NCBI GenBank assembly: GCA_026710435.1
Contig: JAPOQZ010000230.1
Coordinates: 1-34,689, forward strand
From: a bacterium
GTDB taxonomy: Bacteria > Actinomycetota > Acidimicrobiia > Spongiisociales > Spongiisociaceae
Reading direction: 5' to 3'
DNA length: 34,689 nucleotides
The notes beneath the pieces were generated by a model. That model was not told where the DNA came from, ran no database searches, and worked only from the letters and a program-made list of their open reading frames with translations. The translations under genes and the position numbers were made by a program. This document shows, one piece after another, positions 1 to 8,163 of the stretch; within the stretch, counting starts at the first letter, position 1, and each line of letters opens with the position of its first letter.

Positions 1-170
1 CCCCTCGTAGAGGGTACGGCGGGACGCGTTCGACGCCGAGGAGGTGGCGGTTGGGGGAGGGCCCGCCGGAGGAGACCGCCTCGACGGTTTTCGCGGTCTC
101 GGCACCCCGGAACCGGTGCGTGCCAGGCGGAGGAGGCTATCTCCAGCGAATTCCCGATACAGGACACTAG
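1..170. repeat. 170 bp repeat, left copy (inverted relative to the right copy)
   Basis: This stretch is the reverse complement of 34420-34589, with four mismatches that I counted by eye (about 97.6% identity). The first base of the window already lies inside the match, so the repeat may extend further left. The inner boundary is sharp: the match ends at the CTAG at 167-170. I see no transposase domain in any frame. It may be the end of an insertion sequence or another dispersed repeat at which a contig assembly stopped. Confidence 0.85.
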
Positions 171-323
171 CCGTCCTCTACAAGAAACTTGCCGTGTTGG
201 TTCAGAGTCTGTCTAGCCAGCGCCGCACTCCGCACTCAGGTAGGTGTTCGGGTCAGCCGGCCCTGCGTTAGCAGATGTGTCCGTGCCATCTTGATGTGGC
301 CGTCGGTGAACATACGGTTCTTC

Positions 324-935
324 CTATGACTCCGCAAGAACGTGCTCAATGACGTGGTCGGGCGACGTGCACTGTTCATCGTGAGTCGCCAGCCCGTGAA
401 CGCTCGCGAGCAGTTCGAGTCCATAGGATGACTCGGATCCTCTCCTCGAACCAGATCCAGAAACACGCTCCATCCGGTACAAGAACTCACTCTGCTGTGG
501 CAAGAACATCGCGCGCTTCCTGTGGAGCGCCGGGGAGTACACGAATCGGTTCGGCGTCCGAATCCGACACGCTCTGCCTTGCGGTCAATAAACACGGACT
601 CGAGCCAGCCTCTCTCAGATGCTCCACATTCGTGACAAGATACACCATGTCATCCTGGCCTCCGGCATGTGTAGGCACGGATCCTCGGTAGATCACGTAG
701 AGTATGGGAGAACGAGCCGCGAAGTAGAAGCGTACGCCGTCTGCAACAATACCACTCGGCGGTATCGGCACCCGGCGTTCCCCGTCACCGGGATTTGATC
801 CCAGATATCGACCTCCGTTACTGTTCGCTGGCTCTCCGCCATCGTGCTCTCATAATAAAGACCACCTGTGACAACCGACACGAGATTAGAGATGTGAGTA
901 AAGTGGGACAGCAGACCGCGTCGTGTGGTCGTCAT
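324..935 (-). pseudogene. darT: Decayed DarT-type DNA ADP-ribosyltransferase toxin gene (DUF4433), several frameshifts
   Basis: DarT toxins add ADP-ribose to thymidine in single-stranded DNA and are normally paired with the macrodomain antidote DarG. Pieces of the family follow each other in order but in different frames. The N-terminus starts at the ATG at 935, behind a GGGAG site, with FTHISNL. After a shift near 780 come ERRVPIPP, RFYFAARSPILYVIYRG and GGQDDMVYLVTNVEHLREAG. After a shift near 600 comes VFIDRKA, where the family has a TDRHA-like motif. After another shift near 530 comes LPQQSEFLYRME, like the family RQAEFLVHR. At least three frameshifts separate the pieces, so no intact protein can be made unless the sequence has errors. 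No DarG macrodomain is visible downstream. The family assignment rests on motif memory, not a search. Confidence 0.62.
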
Positions 936-1141
936 AGGTTGTGCTCCCTGGCCAGCGGCTTCGTTGTGAGTAGTTCAACCCACCAGGCCGCGGTTCCCTA
1001 CTATACGAAGGGTCGATCACGGTTCATGCTGAGATCTCGAGCGGCTACGTACCGACGCGGTACCCTTAGCGACCTCATGCTCCGACCCACTGCATGTAGC
1101 CCCAGGCGTTCCGATAGCTGAACTCCAACACTCGCCCTAGC

Positions 1142-2200
1142 TCAGCGGCTAAGAAGTCTGGCGGGATTGTGGATCAGCATTGTGTCGATGGCGGAAGGAG
1201 GAACACCCGCGTCTTGAAGGCGGGGCACCACCCCCGCGGGCACGAAGTCGTAGCCGACCCCGCCGTAGCGCCTATACATCTGCTTGGTGCACAGGTCCTG
1301 GGCCAGGACGATCTGGGATGCGTAGCCCTCGTCGACAAGGCGCGCCAGGACCTCGATCCGCTCCGCGTCGGTGGCGCTGTCGAATCCGAACCGCCCCCCC
1401 TTCCATCCGTCGAGGTGGAAGCCCTCGAACTCGATCGTGACGCCGAGCGACAGGAGGGTGTGCAAGTAGTTCCGGTCGATGAAGCCGTCCACATGACCGA
1501 CCACTATGCGCTCGGGAGGAACGGATCGCTCCAGCAGCCGCCGGGCGGTGTGATGCCCGGTGGGAGAACCTGGCTCGATGTGTAGATTGATCGTGAACCC
1601 AGTCTCCAGCGAGGCGATCGCCGCCGCCTCGAGAACCTTCAATTCGTCGGGATGGGGCTCAGCCGACAGGCCGATCTCCCCGATTATCCCCGCTTTCACC
1701 CCGGTTCCCGCGATGCCCTCCTCGAGTTCGGTGACCATCCCGCCAGCGAGTTCGGCAATGCTCGACGAAGCTACGTGGTCTGGGTGGGAGAGGTGAACGT
1801 AGTAGCCGGTACCGGCCACGATGTGGACGCCTGAGCAGGCCGAGACCTCCCGCACGCCGAGGATGTCGCGGCACCGTTCCGGCCCGGTACCGATCCCGTC
1901 CATGGTCAGGTCGACGATGGTTTTCCCGCCGGCGTTTCCGAAGTGCCGGAGTTCGGCGGCCGCCATTCCCATGTCGTCGAGCACCAGGTTGTCGAGGATC
2001 ATCATCGTGGTACGTCCCACCGGCGTACCGAGAATCGTGTAGCGGCTCACGTCGGCCACCTTCACCCGGGCCAGTTCACGGTCGGCAGGATCGTCCGGCT
2101 CGCTCCAGTAGCAGGTGAGATCAACGAGAACGTGCTCGTGCATCAGGGTGGCCCCGAGTCGTTCAGCCGGCACCGGCCCCAGAACGGTCTGTGCCTCCAT
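1142..2200 (-). CDS. Phosphotriesterase-family metallohydrolase (PTE-like lactonase), 352 aa
   Basis: This is an amidohydrolase-fold enzyme of the phosphotriesterase-related group (COG1735), whose characterised members hydrolyse lactones, including sugar lactones. The binuclear metal site is visible: HxH in MHEHVL (H21, H23), the segment KAGIIGEIG whose E175 stands where PTE has its carboxylated lysine, H207 in NLHIEPG, H236 in VGHVDG and D302 in LAQD. The length is normal and it ends in the family-typical NPARLL. I chose the ATG at 2200, just before the conserved AQTVLGPVPAERLG, over an upstream GTG at 2227; neither has a strong ribosome-binding site. It stands alone between two pseudogenes. 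A palindrome lies about 105 bp upstream. The substrate is unknown. It is one of three members of this family in the window. Confidence 0.88.
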   Translation of the reverse strand: MEAQTVLGPVPAERLGATLMHEHVLVDLTCYWSEPDDPADRELARVKVADVSRYTILGTPVGRTTMMILDNLVLDDMGMAAAELRHFGNAGGKTIVDLTMDGIGTGPERCRDILGVREVSACSGVHIVAGTGYYVHLSHPDHVASSSIAELAGGMVTELEEGIAGTGVKAGIIGEIGLSAEPHPDELKVLEAAAIASLETGFTINLHIEPGSPTGHHTARRLLERSVPPERIVVGHVDGFIDRNYLHTLLSLGVTIEFEGFHLDGWKGGRFGFDSATDAERIEVLARLVDEGYASQIVLAQDLCTKQMYRRYGGVGYDFVPAGVVPRLQDAGVPPSAIDTMLIHNPARLLSR

Positions 2201-2612
2201 GACCAGGAGCGTAACGCAAGAACCCACCCCGCGCGGCGACTATCACCCCCATGGACAGGGATAACTAGCGTTATATTAAATCAACAGTTTTTACTCACTC
2301 GAAAACCACTATAGTGGTGACAATCCGACATGGTGTTAGGGAAGCAAACCAGGGGAGGCCCTCCATCAGACACCTGAACAAGTTCACAGCAACCAGCACT
2401 CTGCTCTACGACTGGTCACGCCGAATACGCGTCGTGGCCGCCGACCGGCACAGCGTGACCGTCACTGCGAAGGGTTGGGGCACGCGGAAAGACCGCGACA
2501 TCGCCGGAGTGCAGGTCGATGTCTTCGATCTGAGCAAGGTGGTAACGGCTGCCGCGGACCCGGACAGTCAGCGTCGAATCGGCCATCCGGGGCGCCGATG
2601 GAACGCTTACCT
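2201..2612. other. Intergenic stretch without a convincing gene
   Basis: The part near 2260-2320 is an AT-rich island, unlike its surroundings, and probably carries the promoter for the minus-strand PTE-like gene. A short minus-strand frame of about 55 codons beginning near 2586 has plausible composition, but I recognise no family. The plus-strand open frame through 2314-2814 runs antisense into the GMC remnant and has no recognisable domain. Confidence 0.4.
2305..2318. promoter_or_regulatory. 14 bp perfect palindrome, candidate operator
   Basis: ACCACTATAGTGGT is a perfect palindrome. It lies 105-118 bp upstream of the start of the minus-strand PTE-like gene, next to an AT-rich run (TTGATTTAATATAACG read on the minus strand) that could hold a -10 element. 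Size and position suit a dimeric repressor such as a GntR-type protein, but no such regulator is encoded nearby. Confidence 0.35.
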
Positions 2613-3080
2613 TCAGAAGCTACTCCGACTACTGCGATGTCGGATGCCGGAGCTAATCAGGATGGGGATGGCGCCAGCGCACAGGATTGCCTCCGCGCCA
2701 CCGATCTCCATGGCCTCCCCATCCAACAGCGGTTCCACCCCTGTGGCCCTCCCGCCGGAGACGATGACCCGGTTCACGCGCACCCCTCCGCTGATAGTCA
2801 GGTTGGACCGGTAACGAGCCCGATCCGGATACGCGTCGTTGGTGGTCACCCGCCGACCGTTTCTGCTGTTGATGGCGTAGGGAGACACGCCCATGGACCC
2901 CGACGCGTTGTGGTCGTCATGCCAGGGGTGACCAGACATGAGGGCGGCATGCGCAGAGCCAGATCGACCGCCCCCCCATTCCTCCTGGGGAGTCCGGCAC
3001 ACCGGGATGGGACCCGAATCACCGTGATAGGGCGCATCCCCGAAGTCGAGAACTGTCTCCATACGACGGATGGCCGGTAG
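2613..3080 (-). pseudogene. Internal fragment of a GMC-family FAD oxidoreductase
   Basis: The minus-strand frame contains a run typical of GMC oxidoreductases (choline dehydrogenase/glucose oxidase family): DFGDAPYHGDSGPIPV, then DHNA, then GVSPYAINSRNGRRVTTNDAY, then NLTISG with RVNRVIVSGGRATGV, then AEAILCAGAI and SSGI. This equals roughly the middle 140 residues of a protein normally over 500 residues long. The N-terminal FAD-binding GxGxxG region and the C-terminal catalytic His region are absent. Upstream, the frame continues only as antisense of the neighbouring PLP-enzyme gene. It is therefore a remnant truncated at both ends. The 3' break lies near 2640, where family similarity stops. 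Confidence 0.75.
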
Positions 3081-3164
3081 CAGATCGGCCGAAGCCTGAT
3101 GCCGTTTCCGGGACTGGCCTGCACCGCCAGGCTGCCCGGCAATCCGTCGACCGCTGCCGGACCA

Positions 3165-3170
3165 TATACT
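3165..3170 (+). promoter_or_regulatory. Candidate -10 element of the PLP-enzyme gene
   Basis: TATACT matches the consensus TATAAT at five of six positions and lies 31 bp before the ATG at 3201. The region 17 bp further upstream has no good -35. It is suggestive only. Confidence 0.3.
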
Positions 3171-3200
3171 CGGCGCAGTCGGCTTGGAAGGAGTTCGCGG

Positions 3201-4355
3201 ATGACGATGGGCACCAGAGGACCGAACGAGCACCTGATCGGCGTGCCGGGTTCTCGCCATCAGCTGGGGACCCCGTCTCTGGTCATCGATGTGGACATCA
3301 TGGATGCCAACATCGCATCGCTGGCCGAACACGCCGCGGCCCATGACTACGAGGTCCGCCCCGTCGGCAAGATCCACAAGTCGATCGAGATAACCCGCCG
3401 CCAGGTCGAAGCGGGCGGGCGGGGACCCTGCTGCGCCACCCTCGCCGAATGTGAGGTGTTCGTCGACGCAGGCTTCAGCGACGTGATGCTGTTCACATCG
3501 GTCGTCACGGCCCCCAAGCTGGACCGGATCGCGGAACTGAACGCGCGTGCCGAGGACTTCATCGTGTGTGCCGACCATGCGGCCAACGTCATCCAACTCG
3601 GCGAAGCCGCCCGCCGCTCGGGACGCTCCCTCAAGGTTCTCGTCGATCTGGAAACCGGCAGCTACCGGACCGGATTGGTCGGCGAGCAGGCCGCCGTCGA
3701 TTTGGCCCGCCTGATAGCGGACACCGACGGGCTCGAATACGCCGGCGTGCAGGGCTACACCGGGCACCACATGAACACTGTCGACATCGAGGCCCGCCGG
3801 TCGCGCGGGCTCGAGGTGATAGAACCGGTAGTTCGGGCCGTCGAACGCCTCCGGGCCGAGGGTCTCGAACCCGAGATCGTCTCCGGGGGCGGCACGGGAA
3901 CCCACGACATCGACCACGAACTGGGGGTGTTCACCGAGATCCAGGCCGGCACCTACGTGCTCATGGACACCAACTACCACCATGTGGTGATGCGCCAGGA
4001 CGAGCCTCATCCCTTCGGGCCGGCCCTATTCGTGCGTACCACCGTGATCAGCAACTGCCAGCCGGAGTTCGCCATCACCGACGCGGGTATCAAGGAGGTG
4101 GACGTCATCTTCGGTATCGAGAATCCGGTGATCCTGCGCGGAGCGCCCCCCGGCGCCGTCTACGAGGTGGCCGGCGACGACATGGGCAAGATCAGGTTCG
4201 CCAATCCCGGCCGGGACCGCCTCGAGGTGGGCGACGTGGTAGAGATCCTGCCTCCCCATTGCTACCAGACGACCGTCCTCTACCGCTACTTCCATGTGGT
4301 GAGCGGTGACACGCTCGTAGACATCTGGCCGGTGGACGCCTACGACAACTGGTAG
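3201..4355 (+). CDS. D-threonine aldolase / D-serine dehydratase-like PLP enzyme, 384 aa
   Basis: This is a fold-type III (alanine racemase N-terminal) PLP enzyme of the D-threonine aldolase/DSD1 group, which cleaves beta-hydroxy-D-amino acids or dehydrates D-serine using PLP and a divalent metal. K57 in RPVGKIHKS matches the Schiff-base lysine of the family motif RPHxKTHK. Further support comes from the barrel segments TPSLVIDVD and VDLETGSYRTG, the glycine-rich phosphate site SGGGTGTHD, and the C-terminal PPHCYQT at 351-357. In typical members that last motif reads HCDPT and supplies a metal-binding His and Asp. Here the Asp position is Y355, so the metal site may differ. The start at 3201 is supported by AAGGAG about ten bases upstream. 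It is transcribed alone and converges on the operon ending at 4401. The substrate is unknown. Confidence 0.82.
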   Translation: MTMGTRGPNEHLIGVPGSRHQLGTPSLVIDVDIMDANIASLAEHAAAHDYEVRPVGKIHKSIEITRRQVEAGGRGPCCATLAECEVFVDAGFSDVMLFTSVVTAPKLDRIAELNARAEDFIVCADHAANVIQLGEAARRSGRSLKVLVDLETGSYRTGLVGEQAAVDLARLIADTDGLEYAGVQGYTGHHMNTVDIEARRSRGLEVIEPVVRAVERLRAEGLEPEIVSGGGTGTHDIDHELGVFTEIQAGTYVLMDTNYHHVVMRQDEPHPFGPALFVRTTVISNCQPEFAITDAGIKEVDVIFGIENPVILRGAPPGAVYEVAGDDMGKIRFANPGRDRLEVGDVVEILPPHCYQTTVLYRYFHVVSGDTLVDIWPVDAYDNW

Positions 4356-4363
4356 CAACCTCG

Positions 4364-4380
4364 CCGGCCGGGGCGGCCGG
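4364..4380. terminator. GC-rich hairpin between convergent genes
   Basis: CCGGCC and GGCCGG form a 6 bp stem around a five-base loop, in the 45 bp gap between a plus-strand gene and the end of a minus-strand operon. There is no T-tract, so intrinsic termination is uncertain. The position favours a bidirectional terminator. Confidence 0.4.
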
Positions 4381-4400
4381 GCGTGGTCACGACCAAGCGA

Positions 4401-5621
4401 TCAGCCTTGAGATCCGGCCCAACGTGGATCCCGGTAGTCGACCGGGTCGTCCTCCATCTCGAGATGGAGGCCCTCCCCTTCGAACGCATGCCTTCGGGCG
4501 ACCTCCTCGTCGAGTTCCACCCCCAGGCCAGGTCCGGGTGGCACCAGCGTGTGGCCGTCCTCGAACCGGAGCGGGGTCTTCAGCAACTCGGCGTGGAACC
4601 CGCCCCAGTCCTGCATCGCCTCGAGGATCAGGAAGTTCGGGGTGCAGGCGGCCAGTTGCAGGTTGGCGGCGCCGACGATCGGACCGCTGTAGCAGTGCGG
4701 CGCGATCTGTGCCCCGTGCACTTCGGCGATCGAGGCGATCTTCTTGCCCTCCAGGATCCCCCCGCAACGCCCGAGGTCGGGCTGGAGGATGTCGACCGCC
4801 GACGCCGTCATCAACCTGGCGAACTCCACCTTGGTGGCGAGCCGCTCCCCGGCTGCGATGGGGATCGTCGTGTGGCTGCGAACGTGCGCCATCCCGGCCA
4901 CGTCATCGGGGGGAACGGGCTCCTCGAACCAGAGCGGATCGAAGGGCTCCAGCCTCCTCGCGAGACGGATCGCCCCGGCGGGGGTGAACTGGCCGTGGGT
5001 GCCGAACAGCAGGTCGGCCCTCGTCCCGACGGCCTCGCGGATCGCCTCGCAGAACCGGGCTGACAGCTCGATCCGCTCCAGGAGCGGCTGGTATCCGCCC
5101 ATCGACGCGTAGGGACCGGCCGGATCGAACTTCACAGCCGTGAACCCCCGCTCCACGTACTCGAAGGCCCGGCGGGCTGCCAGGTCGGGATCGAGGTAGA
5201 CGTCCGAGAGGTCATCCGGTTCCTCGTACAGATAGGTGTAGGAACGGACGGCATCCCTCAACTGCCCACCGAGCAGGGCATGGACGGGTTTGTCCAGGGC
5301 CTTGCCGATTATGTCCCAGCAGGCCATCTCCAGCGCGCTGATTACCCCCGCCATGGACACGTCGGGTCGGGCGGTGAAGCCCCGCCCGTAGGCGCGGCGG
5401 AAGAACCGCTCGATGAGGAACGGATCCTCGCCGAGCAGCAGGGCTCCGGCAACGTCGTGCAGCATCGACTCGACGACCGCCGGGCGGAAGGTGGCCCCGT
5501 AGTGCTCGCCGTAGCCAACGATCCCGTCGTCGGTGGTGAGCTTGACGAATGCGAAATAGCGACCTCCGAACGAAGGCGGTGGGTTCGCCACCACGAAGGT
5601 CTCGACATCGGCGACTCTCAT
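4401..5621 (-). CDS. Mandelate racemase/enolase-superfamily dehydratase (galactonate dehydratase-like), 406 aa
   Basis: It is probably an acid-sugar dehydratase, by resemblance to D-galactonate/mannonate dehydratases of the enolase superfamily. The N-terminal capping domain carries GIVGYGEHYG. The barrel carries KFD at about residue 164, ADLLFGTHGQFT at 202-213, WFEEPVPPDD at 231-240, AAGERL with E259, DILQPDLGRCGG at 277-288 and APHCYSG with H309. The Glu ligands and the histidines fit the family. However, two residues before H209, where galactonate dehydratase has Asp, this protein has G207. D203 or another residue may supply the first ligand. The ATG overlaps the TGA of the upstream alcohol dehydrogenase (ATGA), so the two are probably translationally coupled. 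It is the last gene of the four-gene operon 10190-4401. Confidence 0.88.
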   Translation of the reverse strand: MRVADVETFVVANPPPSFGGRYFAFVKLTTDDGIVGYGEHYGATFRPAVVESMLHDVAGALLLGEDPFLIERFFRRAYGRGFTARPDVSMAGVISALEMACWDIIGKALDKPVHALLGGQLRDAVRSYTYLYEEPDDLSDVYLDPDLAARRAFEYVERGFTAVKFDPAGPYASMGGYQPLLERIELSARFCEAIREAVGTRADLLFGTHGQFTPAGAIRLARRLEPFDPLWFEEPVPPDDVAGMAHVRSHTTIPIAAGERLATKVEFARLMTASAVDILQPDLGRCGGILEGKKIASIAEVHGAQIAPHCYSGPIVGAANLQLAACTPNFLILEAMQDWGGFHAELLKTPLRFEDGHTLVPPGPGLGVELDEEVARRHAFEGEGLHLEMEDDPVDYRDPRWAGSQG

Positions 5622-6727
5622 GCCACCAGATCCTCCTCCATGACCACCAGGTTCCGCACCCCTTCTCCACAGCGCGCCGAGTCGAGCGCCTCGTTGATCC
5701 CTTCCAGCGGGTAGCGCCCGGTCACCAGACCGTCGAGCTCCAGTTGACCGCGGTTGTAGAGGTCGGCAAGCCGGGGGATGTCGTCGGCCGGGCGGCAGGA
5801 GCCCATCTTCGAGCCGAGAACCCGTTGGTTGAGCGCCGCTACGTTCCCCACGTCCAGAGGGGCGGTAGACCCGGTCGGGGGCATTCCGACCAGTACCAGC
5901 GCTCCCATGGGCGCCAGGAGACCGAACGCCGTTTCCACCGCGGCCACCGAAGAGGTGGCCACGAAGACGTAGTCGGCCATCTCACCTCCGGTGGCTTCCG
6001 AGACGCCTGCCGCCGGGTCCTCGCCGGAGGTGACCGCTCTGCCCGCTCCCAACCGGAGCGCCGCCGCCCGCTTCCGCCGGTCCGGATCGAACGCGGTAAC
6101 GGTCGCGGCGCCTGCGAGGCGCGCCCCCTGGACCACGTTGAGGCCCACGCCGCCGCAGCCGAGGACCACCACGTGCGAGCCGGGCTCCACCCGGGCCGTG
6201 TTGAGCACCGCACCCACGCCGGTCAGAACACCGCAGGAGAGCAGCGCCGCCACCTCCAAGTCGATCCCGGCACCGATCCTCACCGTCTGGGAACCATGCA
6301 CGACCACGGCGGATGCGAAACCGGCAACGCCAAGGCCGTGGTGGACCGCCGCACCGGACAGGTCGGTCAGCGGAGTGTTGCGATCCAGTGAGAACTCTCC
6401 TTCGCAGGCGACCGGGTCCCCCCTCACGCAGTGACGGCACGATGCACATCGCCGCACCAGCGTCACGACCACCCGGTCACCGATGCCCACCCCGGCCACA
6501 CCGGACCCGACCGCTTCTATGACGCCGGCTGCCTCATGACCGAACACCGCCGGCCTCGGGGACTCCCACTCGCCGTCGATGTAGGCAAGGTCGCTCCCGC
6601 AGATGGCCGCCGCCGCGATCCGTACCCGAACCTCTCCGGGTCCGGGACCCGCCAGGTGCAACTCCTCGAGATGGAGCTTCCGGCCCGGATGTCGTGACAC
6701 AGCCGCCCGGACTGGGGACGTGGACAT
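5618..6727 (-). CDS. Zinc-dependent alcohol dehydrogenase (MDR family), 369 aa
   Basis: This is a cytoplasmic NAD(P)-dependent oxidation of an alcohol or polyol. The catalytic zinc site is C43 in AAICGSD, H64-E65 in FGHEAAG and C165 in LLSCGVLTG. A structural zinc site is given by C94, C97, C100 and C108 in RRCASCRHCVRGDPVAC. The Rossmann motif VVVLGCGGVGLNVVQGA sits near 186-202, followed by FDPD, whose Asp favours NAD. Length and motif order match the class III (formaldehyde/S-hydroxymethyl) type, but the operon context points to another substrate. It overlaps the downstream dehydratase gene by 4 bp and lies 50 bp after the aminotransferase gene. One possible role is oxidising the product, or supplying the substrate, of the neighbouring enzymes. 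Confidence 0.9.
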   Translation of the reverse strand: MSTSPVRAAVSRHPGRKLHLEELHLAGPGPGEVRVRIAAAAICGSDLAYIDGEWESPRPAVFGHEAAGVIEAVGSGVAGVGIGDRVVVTLVRRCASCRHCVRGDPVACEGEFSLDRNTPLTDLSGAAVHHGLGVAGFASAVVVHGSQTVRIGAGIDLEVAALLSCGVLTGVGAVLNTARVEPGSHVVVLGCGGVGLNVVQGARLAGAATVTAFDPDRRKRAAALRLGAGRAVTSGEDPAAGVSEATGGEMADYVFVATSSVAAVETAFGLLAPMGALVLVGMPPTGSTAPLDVGNVAALNQRVLGSKMGSCRPADDIPRLADLYNRGQLELDGLVTGRYPLEGINEALDSARCGEGVRNLVVMEEDLVA

Positions 6728-6777
6728 CCTCAGAGGGATCTACCGGTCGTCGGCGGTTGGGATCCGTGATCCCGGTG

Positions 6778-8163
6778 TCACAGCATCCCCTCGGCGCGCA
6801 GGTCGGATTCCACCCGCTCCAGGCTGCGACCGATCACGCCGACCACCCACTCGCTCTCCTCGGCGGTCATCACCAGGGGAGGGGACAGGATGATGTGCTG
6901 GCGGAGGGGCCGCACGATCAGGCCCTGGTCCCGGCAGTAGGCCTCCACCCTGGCGGATATCCCCACCTCCGACGGGAAGACCGCCTTCGTACTGCGATCC
7001 CGGACGAGTTCCACGGCCGCCATGAACCCCATGCCTCGCACCTCGCCGACGAGCGCCGAGTCGTGCAGGTCGCGGAGCCGGGCCTGGAAACCGGCCCCCA
7101 CCGTGGTCACATGCCCGCAGAGGTCCTCACGTTCCATGATGTCGATGTTGGCAAGACCGGCCGCGCAGCAAACCGGGTGTCCCGAATGGGTGAATCCGTG
7201 GGCGTAGATACGATCCGGATCCTTCGACGCGCTGATCACCTCGTGTATCCGGTCCGACACGAGGGTTGCGGAAAGGGGTTGGTACCCCGAACTGATGCCC
7301 TTGCCAAGGGTTACGAGATCGGCCTGCATCCCGAACACCGCCTCTGCCGCCATGAAGTGGCCCAGCCGGCCGAAGCCGGTCACCACCTCGTCGGCGATCA
7401 CGAATATGTCGTTGGCGTGGCACACCTCCACCATGCGGGCGTGGTATCCGGCGGGGGGCACTATCCCCCCGCCCGCCCCCAGCACCGGCTCCAGGATGAA
7501 GCAGGCGATGTTGTCGGCGCCCAGCCGGGTGATGGTTCGCTCCAGATCGTCCACCAGATGGTCCACGAACCGGTCCCCTTCCAGCCCGTCCGGCGCCCGG
7601 TACGGGTAGGGCGCAGCGATCGAGCGGACCACGTCCACCACATGGAACGTGTCGTGGTAGTTACCGGAGAAGGTCAGCGAGGCAGCCAGATAGGTCGAAC
7701 CGTGGTACGACTGGTCGACGCTGAGCACGAACCGTTTGCTGTCCCGTCCCTGCAACCGGAAATAGTGATGAGCGGTCCGTATCGCGGTCTCGTTGGCGAT
7801 CGACCCGCCGGTGCCGAAGAAGACCCGGCTCATCCCCGCCGGGGCCAGGTCGGCTATGCGTGCGGCCAACTCGGCCGACGGCAGGTTGGCGTTCCTGGCG
7901 AAGATCTGCCCGTAGCTCATGCGGGCCGCCTGCTCCCGGATCGCCTCCACCATCTCGTCCCGCCCGTAGCCGACGTTGACGCACCACAGGCCGGCGTTGG
8001 CGTCGAACAGGCGGTTACCGCGAGCGTCCTCCAGGTAGCACCCGGCACCTCCCACGTACATATCGTCCGAGGTGACCTCGGTGGTCGCCAGCTGGCTGAA
8101 CGGGTGGATGACATGGGAGCGGTCCCGGTCGATTGCCGACCCGTAGGTCCTGTCGATGGTCAC
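6778..8163 (-). CDS. Class III aminotransferase (omega-amino acid:pyruvate type), 461 aa
   Basis: This is a PLP enzyme that moves an amino group between an omega-amine or amino acid and an oxo acid. PLP-site features are visible: FFGTGGSIANETA at 115-127 (phosphate site), FVIADEVVTGFGRLG with D258 (pyridine nitrogen) and LVTLGKGISSGYQPLSA with K288 (Schiff base). The N-terminal stretch HPFSQL and DANAGLWCVNVGYG are typical of the taurine/beta-alanine:pyruvate transaminase subgroup. The GTG start overlaps the stop of the upstream CocE-type gene (GTGA), which supports this start and coupled translation. The CocE-type enzyme could release an amino compound that this enzyme then deaminates; this is inference from gene order only. 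Confidence 0.9.
   Translation of the reverse strand: MTIDRTYGSAIDRDRSHVIHPFSQLATTEVTSDDMYVGGAGCYLEDARGNRLFDANAGLWCVNVGYGRDEMVEAIREQAARMSYGQIFARNANLPSAELAARIADLAPAGMSRVFFGTGGSIANETAIRTAHHYFRLQGRDSKRFVLSVDQSYHGSTYLAASLTFSGNYHDTFHVVDVVRSIAAPYPYRAPDGLEGDRFVDHLVDDLERTITRLGADNIACFILEPVLGAGGGIVPPAGYHARMVEVCHANDIFVIADEVVTGFGRLGHFMAAEAVFGMQADLVTLGKGISSGYQPLSATLVSDRIHEVISASKDPDRIYAHGFTHSGHPVCCAAGLANIDIMEREDLCGHVTTVGAGFQARLRDLHDSALVGEVRGMGFMAAVELVRDRSTKAVFPSEVGISARVEAYCRDQGLIVRPLRQHIILSPPLVMTAEESEWVVGVIGRSLERVESDLRAEGML

Noticed and set aside
236..310. Short minus-strand reading beginning MFTDGHIKMARTHL, downstream of the darT remnant, as a start of DarG
   Set aside because: It does not match a macrodomain N-terminus and stops after about 25 codons.
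3081..4010. N-terminal extension of the minus-strand GMC frame through the PLP-enzyme gene
   Set aside because: GMC similarity begins only near 3080. The rest is antisense of the plus-strand gene.
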